Of a stretch of 64,000 bases of DNA, positions 33,523 to 43,631 are shown piece after piece; within the stretch, counting starts at the first letter, position 1; each line of letters opens with the position of its first letter. The stretch is from the NCBI GenBank assembly GCA_047967505.1, contig CM106539.1; one strand, given 5' to 3'. Below the pieces are notes generated by a model. That model was given only the letters and a program-made list of their open reading frames with translations. It did no database searches and was not told where the DNA came from. The DNA comes from Dipteris shenzhenensis. Taxonomy: Eukaryota; Polypodiophyta; Polypodiopsida; Gleicheniales. The position numbers and the translations under genes were made by a program.

Positions 33523-34224
33523 TAATGATGTAGGGATCTCCATCGATATTACCATCGGTACTACCTTGTAAAATCGATGGCAATACCGATGGATTTTTGA
33601 CCTAAAAGCTTATCAATGATTCATGTACCACATCATCACAACAAGACAAAGCACCCATAGACGTGCGCACAGACGGGTTTTGAACTAAATAAAAAACTTA
33701 CGGGCGCGTCTATTTTCGCGTGTGGAGACCCGCATCTAATTGTGCATCTATATATCAGACACACGTGCATATAAACGCGCTAATACACGTGCAAATAGAC
33801 ACGCTTATAAATGCTTGTATAGACGCACATATAGATGCAAGTCGAACAGACAGACGCGTATATAAACGCGTTTTTAAACGCACTGATAGTTGCGCTTTAT
33901 TTGTTTTTAATTTAAAATTTACAGAATGCTGTGTATGTTGTGTATGCTATATAGTTACAAGAATCCCATATCCACATTGTGTAATTCAATTCTTATAGCC
34001 AACCGCATTTTAATTACAATTCCAAATAAAACATTACAACTCCAAAACGCACTAAAATTAAAAGCTCAAAAAGTGCTTGTATATACATATAGCACGAAGC
34101 TAAGCCATGTCATGTGGCTTCAAGTACAAAAAATAAGAGGAGTGTATATACAAGAGGCACAAAGCCAAGCCAGTGGCTTTAAGTACAAAAAAGAGTAGCT
34201 AGCACTACTTGTACGACTAATCTA

Positions 34225-35498
34225 TGTTCTCCAGGTCTTCGCTCCCTTCCACACTCCCTTCTGCACTCCCTTCTGTGCCTCCTTCCTCCTCTTCCTCATC
34301 CTCTTGTGCACGGGCCTGTAAACAAGGGACAACATATATCAATGTATGAAAAATCAAATCTTTACTTATAATTTTGGCATTATTTAATTACTTTCAAATA
34401 CCTGGGGGACCGCTCCAGTAGCTCGGGTATACTGCTCCTCAGTAATCAACCCATCATCATAGAAGTGCCTCCTCGTATCTCCTCTACGATGGTGGTGGTG
34501 GTAGGCTATCTCCACAGGAGTAGGGTATCTACCCACGATCTCAAGCTGCATGACCGCAACACACTTTGCGGAGGGATTAGTACAAAGAAACAGCCTCCTA
34601 ATAAACTACATAAGCAATATAATTTGAGATCGATACTTACAAATTGGGCCTCTCATGATTCAACACCCCCTGCTCCAAAATGCGCGCTTCCATATTCCTC
34701 CATCTGGATCCTCCGTGCCTCCACTTGTTACAGACTGGGGTCCTCCCTTGCTGACTTCATTGCCTTCTTCCACTCATGTTTGTGAGCGGTGTGGGGTGGG
34801 CCCCTTGGTGGTTGACTTGCCTCAAGCCTGGCAAGCTCCGCTAGTGCTTGCCTCTTAAGCGAAGATCTTTTATTGCTAAGTATCGTAACAATCTTTGACT
34901 TTGCCCATTTATCTGTGAATTGGCGATTGGGGGGGTTAGGATACCTAGAGCGAACAGTAGTGAGGATCTCATCAACCAACCTCTTTGGGTGGTCTTTGTA
35001 GTGGATAAAGCAATCTCTGTAATTGTTAGCAATTACAGAGCACATGAAGGCCATGATGTCCTTCCCCTACGCATCCATCAAGATGCCTCCTGTTTGAGTG
35101 ATGTCATAATAAATCGTACCATCACCCAGAGGCACATCTAAATCATCTGAATCATCATCCTCCCCACCGCCACATGGCCCAAAGCACTGTGCCATGCATC
35201 CCCCACCGCTCTCCCTGCTACTACACCTACTACCCTATCATGTTGAGCTCGTACGCTGGCCACTCGTAGCTCGAGACTGCACGAGACTACGCTGACCACT
35301 CATAGCTGGAGAACCGAGTCTCGACGGCACAGGAGTACGTCGATGGCTCTGCGAGATAGAAGGACCTCCTGACGGCATGGGGGAAGGGGCATAAGACGGG
35401 ATGGTAGAAGGGACATAAGACGGCATGGGGGAAGGGGCATAAGACGGTACGGGGGAAGGGGCATAAGAAGGGGCATAAGACGGTTGTGCTGACTCCAC
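34225..35498 (-). pseudogene. TNPA-like (Transposase_24-type) CACTA protein, element A
   Basis: Minus strand, at least three coding blocks. The first (35498-34646) has a proline/serine-rich repeat PSYAPSPMPSYVPST, then ITQTGGILMDA, a stop at about 35070, VIANNYRDCFIHYKDHPK, RQFTDKWAKSKIVTILSNKR, and the Ptta/TNPA signature AHKHEWKKAMKSAREDP, ending at a GTAAGT donor. The second (about 34540-34400) reads VGRYPTPVEIAYHHHH and FYDDGLITEEQY. The third is an acidic tail ending in DLENID. TNPA-type proteins bind subterminal repeats and assist TNPD in excision. Confidence 0.7.
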
Positions 35499-35756
35499 TG
35501 GGGTGATCTCAGGCGATGTGGGGCTGCTTGGAGTCTATAGTGCGGACTCCTGGGGAGTGTTTAGAGTACTCGTCATATACCCGTATAACTCCACAGGACT
35601 AGGAGGGTGCCCTAAAAGGTTATATAAGTCCTTCCAAATAGATTCCCGGGGATTAGGTGAGCTGGAAGTGCTTCCTGGCCACATGTTGAACTGGAAAAAA
35701 GGAAAAAAATCTATTACTGATGAGCTGAGAAGAAAGGGAAAGAAAAGAGAGGCTTA

Positions 35757-36535
35757 CTGTCAGAGCGCGTCTATAGACGCGTCTGATTTGCGCGTCTATA
35801 GACACGTCTAACAGAGCATCTAATAGCTCGTCTAATAGAGCGTCTAACAGAGCGTTTAATAGAGCGTCTAACAGAGCATCTAATAAAGCGTCTATCGATG
35901 CGTCAGTTTGTGTCTGCAAACAGGCCAAACGTGTGTTTAGACGCACCTGCAGATGCGCTTTTAGACGCGCTCTGAGACGTGCCTATAGACGCGCTTTGAC
36001 AGACGGGATTTCTAAAAAGTAGAAAAGGACATTCCACTCGACACAAAAATGTGACACTGATACCCAAATCATGCGCTTCTTGGATACGAGAAAGTACAAA
36101 TCTAGAGAGAGCAAACTTCCAAACAAGATCAATTGCAAAAAGACTTACTTGGATAGAGGTATGGAAGGTTCTTCTTTCTTTTTCAAAGTTGCTTCTCCTC
36201 CTTGTTCGACCTCCTCTCCTTTAAGCTTAGAAGTAAGTGTGGGTGCCTTTCTCTTGAGTGTAAGCTTGGAAGTAAGTATGGGAGCCTTTCTCTTAAGCAT
36301 CGAAACTATGGATCTGCTAATAAGGAAGGAAGCAAGCCGTGTGAAGTATAAGTAATGTGAAGAAAAGCAAAGCGAGCGGTGCACTAAAAAGCAGGTTTAA
36401 AAGCTGCATCTATAGTCGCATCTAATAGCACATCTATAGGCGCATCTAAATACACAGAGTAGACGCGCTTTTAGATGCACCTTTAGACGTGATTTTAGAC
36501 ACGCTTTTAGACGCGCCTTTAGATGCGCCACAGAG
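35757..36535. promoter_or_regulatory. central array of subterminal-type repeats between TNPA and TNPD (element A)
   Basis: About fifteen GCGTCTA/TAGACGC-like words crowd 35757-36005, pointing one way in the left half and the other way in the right half; a second cluster lies at 36403-36535. These are the same words found at the element ends. Since the block sits between two divergently transcribed genes, it probably includes their promoters. Binding by the element's own TNPA is inferred from En/Spm biology. Confidence 0.65.
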
Positions 36536-36590
36536 TTTAAATTAAACATTTGAAGAAGAGTAAATTTGGTGGGTTGTTTGTTTGTAGGAT

Positions 36591-39500
36591 GTCTTCATCT
36601 TCAACAAGTAGCTCCAGTGAGGATGAATCCCTCCGTATCCACCATCGTGAAATGTGATTGGAGCAAAAAATCAAATGTCTGTGTGATCGATGTCGAGGAA
36701 ACATGTATCATGCACGCAAGATTACACTCAATCATATCTCAAAGTATGGAGAATGGGATGTAACCGTAAACAGGGTAAGGGTTTGTAAGTTAAGGTTGAT
36801 TGAGATACCTATGGGTGTTCATATGTTTGAGTTATGATCCCGTTTTAATTTGATACAGGATGCAGTGCCACACCCGCATATGCTACCCTATGCTCGTCGT
36901 GAGGAGGAAAAACATCAGCGATATGAGGTGGGATCTTCAGGAGGGACCGTTACGGATGCATGGAGTGATGGTGATAGTAGCCCTCTGCCATTACCTCATG
37001 AAGCCATGAAGGAGGAGGTGTTTGATGATATGGTGCGGGATTTATATGTCCATCAAGGGAGGGATAATAGCATGGAGCAGGATGATCTTTTTACTGCAAC
37101 ATCGACTCCACTGTTTGAGAGGTGCACATTCTCTGTTCTACGTGCCTCCCTTGAGTTACTAAACTTGCAAACCATCTATGGATGGAGCAATGCAAGTTTG
37201 AATGCATTACTCAAGTAAGCTTTAAAGTCGATTTTGCAAACATGGTGAATTATGCTAGTGGGTCAATTACTCGAATGCTTTTCCTCATTTATGGTCTTCA
37301 CGTGCAGGCTATTGTGTAAAATGCTTCCAAGGGAGAATAAACTACCGATCTCAAGAGATATGGCGAGGCAACATGTGACCTTTCTTGGAGGATTAGATTA
37401 CAAGCACATCCATGCATGTGTCAACGATTGCGTTTTGCTTCGTGGACTACATAAGGATGCAAGAGAGTGTCCTACTTGTGGAGAGGCAAGATATAGAGCA
37501 GATCTCAAAACCTTGGACGTGCCTCGAAAGGTATTGCGACATTTTTCCATAATCCCTCGCATCCAACATATGTTCAAGTGCAAATCTATTGCAGAGCTCA
37601 TGTCATGGCATTCCTCCCATTGATCAACTGATGGCAAGTGGAGAACTCCCACGGACTCTCCTACGTATTGAAGACACATGGCCAAGCTTCAAGGAAGAAC
37701 CTAGGAGCTTGAGACTTGGATTGGGTATGGATGGTGTGAACCCATTTGGTCTCAAAAGCAGGTCTTACAGTGTATGGCCGGTGGTATTGGTGAATTACAA
37801 TCTTCCACCCTCTATGGCTATTAAGAAAGGACATGTCATGCTGTCCCTTCTAATTCCAGGGAAACATAAAGTCAAAAACCCTGATGTTTATTTGGAGCCT
37901 TTGATTGATGAGCTAGAGATACTTTGGAGAGGTATCGAGGTGCATGATGTGAGCAGGCCTCCCTCGTCATGAGACTTCAACTGCAAAGTAGTCTTGATGT
38001 GGATGATGCATGACTTCCCAGGCTATGGCGAGTGTTCAGGTAAGCATTTCATTTTTAATTATGAATAGGCAAAGGATGTGGCACCCTAAACCCACCTTCC
38101 ACTCTTAATTGCATCTATTGTTCAGGTCTCACTACATCGGGTTACCATGCATGTCCTGTTTGTGGTCCTTCGCTAGTTGTCTCATGGGCAGACGCATTGA
38201 ATAAGGTAATCTATGAGAATCACCATCGATTTCTCCCACCTGATCATCCTAGATATGTTGCCCCTTGGAATAAAGTCCTCCCACAATCACTCATCGCGGG
38301 AGATTGGATGAGAATTTGGGACGGTTCCACGACGACTCCACCACTTGGCATGAGCCGGTAAGGGTTTGTAACTATTGGCTGGAAGTAAAGATTGGCTGTA
38401 TTATCTGAAAGTAAAGATTGCACGCTAACAGTTTATTTTGTTTAGATACTCCATCTTTTATCGTTTACCATATTGGTCCCACCTCAAGATCAATCATTTG
38501 CTTGATCCCATGCATATCTTCAAGAATGTGGCACCTACCATTTGGGAGCATTTGAATGGGACACGAGATTTGGCAGGCATAAGGGAGGATCTACGTACCT
38601 CGTGCACCGTGGATGTTATCAAAGCTAGAGATGGCGACATTGAAGCACGCTATTACTACAATTCGTACTCCCACTGGATGCATGAGGTGTTTGAAGGGAG
38701 CCTTTACAAAGAGCAAGAAAAGAGGTGTAGAGCAATTATATGGCTTGAAATCTAATGATTGGCACAAGATGCTCCAAGTAAGTATTTTATGTGCATAATA
38801 TCTTTTTCCTTTCAAATTTGTGAGTGAATAGCTATAAGCAACTAATCAACCACCTCCTCGCGGGTTGAGTTCATACTACCTACTAGGATTTCACGTAGTG
38901 CATCGAAGGATGTGAAAGATTGTATTTACAAGATGGGCGAGCTTGTGAGGTATGTGAGCTCAAAGGAAATAGATCCCACCACGCTTGAGAATGCTCGAGT
39001 TATGTCAGTGGAGGTGGTTTTTTTAGTAGAGGAGACATTTCCACGTTCTATTCTCACAAGCCAACTACATCTCATAGTGCATTTGGTGGATGAGATTGCT
39101 ATATGTAGTACTATACATGCACGATGGTTGTTCTTCCTAGAGCGCTTCATGAAGACCTTGAAGGGCTTCATGAGACAAAATGCAAGACCCGAAGGTAGCA
39201 TGGCCGAGGGTTGGTTGGTACAAGAGTCACTTGTATATATTTCTGAGTTTCTTGTTGATGTGGATAGCTCTCTCCCACGACTATGGAGAGATGATGAAGA
39301 CCTAAGAATGACCTCTATTGTGCCTCAAGGGAAAGGATGCAACAAAGTAATAGACACGGAGTTCCATAATAGTATCAACCTCTTTTGCGTGCTTAATAGT
39401 GATGTGATGAAAAGATGGGTGACAAGATACGAGGATGCAAAGGCAAGAAGACAAGAAGAAAGGGCCTTCTTTCATACACACCACGGACCTCGTGTGCCAT

Positions 39501-40498
39501 ACCCTCAGTATCTAAGAGCACTTCCAAAGGATATTCATGTGGATTGGATACTTGATGAAATGGAGAAAGCAGAGAAAGACGAGGGGATGCATATCACAAT
39601 GGAAGAATGGGAGTATGCTAGGGGATGCATGAGCAAGGTTGGTATATAGAATGTTATGCATAAGTTAGGAGCTTTCAATAGTTTAGATTGCTTATTTAAT
39701 TGATTTTTTCTTGGTGTAGTGCACTATGTTCAATGCTATATGGTGTGAGGGCAAGCATTTTCAAACACAACAGATTGATTATAAGAGAAACACACAAGAT
39801 TGCAGCGTCATTGCTAGCTTTGAGGGAGCCAATGGAGCCATGGATGATTATTGTGGCATAATCCAAGATATTATTATGCTTGACTTTCGACGCTTCTTTG
39901 TGTATGTTTTGGATGTAAAGTGGTTTAAGGACGTGGTGGAAAGAGGCCCTAATGCAACAATCAAATGCCATGCAAGTGGCTTTATAACTATTGACTCCAC
40001 AAAGTTTTGACAAAGTAGGAAGGACACACTAGTACTACCACAACAATGTGAACAGGTACTGTGCACACATATAAAAATACTCGCTTTTAAATATTTGATG
40101 CAAGAAAAGTAACATGATTGTATTTGTGTTTGAATTAGGTTGTCTATCAACCAATGGTGGATAATAATAGATGGTGGCATGTCATACCTATTATGCCACG
40201 TTCCAAAGTGATGTATAGTACATTTACTAATATGGAGCGTATGGAGGATGATCATGGCCATGGACGTGATGATGACCGTGATACAAGAGAGGAGGATGAT
40301 CATGAGATAGGAGATACAGATATTGAGGCCATTACTTGTGAGGACGAACCTACCATTCAAGATGCTGATTTCGATGAGCACATGAGTGGCACAAGTAGTA
40401 GTGCATTGAATGTATTTGTAGATCTAAACACTTGTTTGGATTTTGAAGTAGATAGTTTGGCAAGGGTTGATCTCATTGAGGATGAGATTGAACCGTAG
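36591..40498 (+). pseudogene. TNP2/TNPD-like CACTA transposase, element A
   Basis: Exon-like blocks follow the usual order. N-terminal CLCDRCRGNMYHARKITLNH (36590-36770); an acidic exon (36859-37214); TNP2 core (37308-38040) with CVNDCVLLRGLHKDARECPT, LGMDGVNPFGLKS, VNYNLPPSMAIKKGH; HACPVCGP exon (38127-38356); NHLLDPMHIFKNV and MRCLKGAFTKSKKRG (38445-38775); DUF4218-like exon (38890-39640) with EETFPRSILTSQLHLIVHLV, RWLFFLERFMKTLKGF and ARPEGSMAEGWL; DUF4216-like exons (39726-40200) with YCGII, VLDVKWF and a W-H-V-I block; acidic C-terminus to 40498. Stops or shifts at about 36655, 37620, 37970, 38600 and 40007 disable it. Confidence 0.85.
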
Positions 40499-40815
40499 CC
40501 CCATAATTGATATTGGCAAAACTATTTTACATATTGTCTCATTCTCCTCATCTCACTTAATTCTTGTATATGTGGGCTTGCAAAAAATTATGTGCTTTGG
40601 TAATCATGGGCAATGTTTGGAAAGCAATGATGTACACCAAAATCTCACTTTCTGTATTCTCTGGTTTGTGTCTATTTACGCGTCTAAATGTGCATCTGAT
40701 TCTCAGTGTAAACGCGCAAATAAACGTGCTAATACATGCACAAATAGACGCGCTAATAAAGGGGATGTTAGACTGGCCCGTATTTTCTTAGGTTAGACGC
40801 GCACGTAGACGTGGT

Positions 40816-41150
40816 AATTTACTCGTATATATATAGATCTATCTATCTATCTATATATATATATATTGTACATGTATATATATATATATATATATGTACA
40901 CACACACACACACACAAATGATTAAACACAAGCAACACAAGTAAGATGCTTGTGTTCCAAATAATGTTGTGCTAATAATATATGTATATGTATGACTGAT
41001 ACATATACGCATACAGATGATTAGACACAAGCAACACAAGTAAGATGCTTGTGTTCCAAATAATATTGTATTAATAATATATGCATATGTATGATTGATA
41101 CATATGTGTGTGTGTGTGTGTGTGTGCATGCGTACTGCACGTGCGCATGT
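40816..41150. repeat. TA/CA microsatellites and 99-bp tandem repeat
   Basis: (TA)n and (CA)n/(TG)n runs surround two copies of a 99-bp unit beginning ACACAAGCAACACAAG at 40926 and 41025. Open frames here are not genes. Confidence 0.85.
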
Positions 41151-41181
41151 GTGTGATTCTCACGAGCCTTCTTCCACTCAA

Positions 41182-42460
41182 TAGCCCTCTTTGGTTGGAA
41201 TTGACATTCAGCGGGCTTCTTCAGTTATTGAGACACTGTCTATTGAGCTACAAGTGGATCTTTCTCCTTTGGATATAGTTCATAATAGTGTACTAGCACT
41301 AAATGTAGACAAGGATACTTAGATTGGGGTTGATATTATGGATGCTTTTGCTGGATTGAATATAGATATCGAGCCCGACGATCTTGCACCTACCTCTCCT
41401 TTTTCCCTAGGCACTTTCCATCCTTGGTTGAAGCATGTTTTTGACCCTGTGATTCAAAAAATTTGGGTGCTCGCTTATCTCAAGAAGAATCACAAGGGTG
41501 AAAAGCACCTTCACTTTATTGATGGTGGTGTGGTTCCTTTACAATAGTTTTTGCATGCAAACAATCTCATTGTGGAGGATATCCTTTTGGATACTGCCCC
41601 TGGTGACTTGTGATCTTTTTCCATTTTCTAGTTCTCACTTCGCCTCCTAGCTTTTTCTGGGGCCTACTTGTAATCTTTTAACTTTTATACTTCATGGTGG
41701 GTTTTCACCTCTTTTGAGGTTTCCCACAGAGAAATATAAGATTTCACTAAAAAAGTGTGTGTGTGTGTGTGTGAATTCCATTCCAGGTACTTTCAATTCC
41801 AAATACTGTTGTGCATGAATCTCAGTTGTTGTAGATGTCTCAAGTGGCTCCTCTTGATGATCCTTCTGCCTTCACTAGCTCAAAATCTTCTAGTGTTGAT
41901 GTTTCTAACCCTCTTTAGTTCACCATTCTCATTCTATTAAAGTGGTTTCTCAGCTGGCCTCTCGAGTCTTTGAATCACAGTCTTTTGAGCTAGAGGTGGA
42001 TTTATCTCCTTCAGATATAGTTACTGATGGTAATGAGTACTTGAATGTGGATTTGAAAGGGAAAGATACCCTGGTGACTTCTCCTAAATCTCAAAATGCT
42101 AAACCAATGACACCTACCTAGTCTCCTATTTCCCTAAACACTTTCCATCTTTGGTTGTGACAGGTTTTTGATCTTATGATTCAAAAATTTTGAGTACCTA
42201 CTTATCTCAACAAGGGTAAAAAACACCTTCATTTTATTGATGGTGATGTGGTTCCTTTACAACAGTTTTTGCACGCAAACAATCTCACTATGGAGGATAT
42301 CCTACTGGATTCCCCCTCTAGTGACTTGTAATCATTTTCACTTTTCTAGTTTTTAGCTAGCCTCCTAGCTTTTCCTAGGAGCCTACTTGTAATCTTTCTT
42401 CTTTGGTACTTCATGGTGGGTTTTCACCTCTTCTGAGGTTTCCCATAGGGAAACCCTTTT
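41182..42460 (+). repeat. unidentified coding-like tandem duplication (about 740-bp period)
   Basis: Copy 1 (about 41182-41753) includes a 69-codon frame DAFAGLNIDIEPDDLAPTSP then FHPWLKHVFDPVIQKIWV and KHLHFIDGGVVPLQ. Copy 2 (about 41918-42470) repeats this as FHLWL, QVFDLMIQKF, KHLHFIDGDVVPLQQFLHAN, with stops. Both are followed by TACTTCATGGTGGGTTTTCACCTC. The family is not recognised; a decayed retroelement 3' region is likely. Confidence 0.6.
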
Positions 42461-42552
42461 AGTATTGAGTTAATGCTTTGCTAGCTACCCCTCTTCTGAG
42501 GTTTCCCATAGAGAAATCCTTTTAGTATTGAGTTAATGCTTTGCTAGCTACC
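42428..42552. repeat. 63-bp tandem duplication
   Basis: The unit CTCTTCTGAGGTTTCCCATA...GCTTTGCTAGCTACC starts at 42428 and again at 42491. Confidence 0.8.
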
Positions 42553-42872
42553 CCTCTAGAATTGCTACATACTAACTTGAGTTCCTTTGGGATGGTGGCA
42601 TGTAAGTGAATGTACTTCTCTAAAAGGTTTGCAAAATGATGCTTTTAGTGTTTTTTAAAATACTACTATGGTCACCCAACTTTTGGAATTCAAAAGGGTG
42701 TAATTTTGTTACTACGCTTTGGATCATGAAAACTTGACAGAAGGGAAAAACTTTATTAATATACTTTGTGTCCAAGACTTAGACTAGTCTAACCTTAAGA
42801 TTAGGGGGTAGTTGCTTTAAAAATAATGATAAAATGGTAGCATTTAACAATAACATGCTCCATGACGAAAAT

Positions 42873-43631
42873 AACCTATAAAACATCCATGGAGTTAGAT
42901 GAAAATGTACACTCATTTTGATACTCCAAAATTACATAATAATAAAGTATTTTAAAACGTAAAGTATTGCGAGTATTGAAAGTATTCTAGGAGTGCAACA
43001 TCGTGGCAGTTCATGAAAGACTTCGCAGAATTGACTGCGCTTCCATAATCAGGTTCTTCGTCCCTCTCACTTTTGCATTTGAGCATAGTTGGAGGAGTCA
43101 GGACAATGGGAGGCATGAGACGATTGAAAGTCTATGGTTACGAGGCTGTACATGCACTGTCTCCGTCCTCTGCTCCACAAAACCCATCATTCTATGTTCC
43201 GCCTACTTCCGTTTTTACGTTACCACCGGCGTCACCCCATGAATATCCAAAGAACCTATAAAACATCCATGGAGTTAGATGAGACTGTACACTCATTTTG
43301 ATACTCCAAAATTACATAATAATAAAGTATTTTAAAACGTAAAGTATTGCGAGTATTGAAAGTATTCTAGGAGTGCAACATCGTGGCAGTTCATGAAAGA
43401 CTTCGCAGAATTGACTGCGCTTCCATAATCAGGTTCTTCGTCCCTCTCACTTTTGCATTTGAGCATAGTTGGAGGAGTCAGGACAATGGGAGGCATGAGA
43501 CGATTGAAAGTCTATGGTTACGAGGCTGTACATGCACTGTCTCCGTCCTCTGCTCCACAAAACCCATCATTCTATGTTCCGCCTACTTCCGTTTTTACGT
43601 TACCACCGGCGTCACCCCATGAATATCCATC
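42873..43631. repeat. 380-bp tandem duplication at a gene's 5' end
   Basis: AACCTATAAAACATCCATGG starts at 42873 and 43253. The two units are identical over long stretches, with a rare change near GATGAAAATG/GATGAGACTG. The second unit runs straight into the open frame of the repeat-protein gene; the first ends at GAATATCCAAAG and restarts. Each unit would therefore carry the promoter and first coding part of that gene. Confidence 0.9.

Larger units (their letters stand above)
33637..40815. mobile_element. CACTA family-2 element A (TNPA and TNPD, divergent)
   Basis: Left terminal repeat CACAACAAGACAAAGCACC at 33637; subterminal GACGCG/GCGTCTA repeats at 33655-33890; TNPA-like gene on the minus strand (35498-34225); a central repeat array (35757-36005 and 36403-36535); TNP2/TNPD-like gene on the plus strand (36591-40498); right-hand subterminal repeats at 40668-40812. 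The right terminal repeat is missing: the sequence runs into a TA microsatellite at about 40815. Both genes carry stops, so this copy is not autonomous. Confidence 0.85.

Noticed and set aside
33657-33895. CRISPR-like or satellite array of GACGCG words
   Set aside because: Spacers and repeats are not regular; the words are subterminal repeats of the CACTA element and switch orientation.
40850-41129. 92-codon frame with HTHTHI and CLCLIICM repeats
   Set aside because: It comes from TA/CA microsatellites and the 99-bp tandem repeat.
43003-43622. Two identical 79-codon frames starting MAVHERLRR as separate genes
   Set aside because: They are an alternative frame across the 380-bp tandem duplication; the frame that continues into the repeat-protein exon is the better choice.
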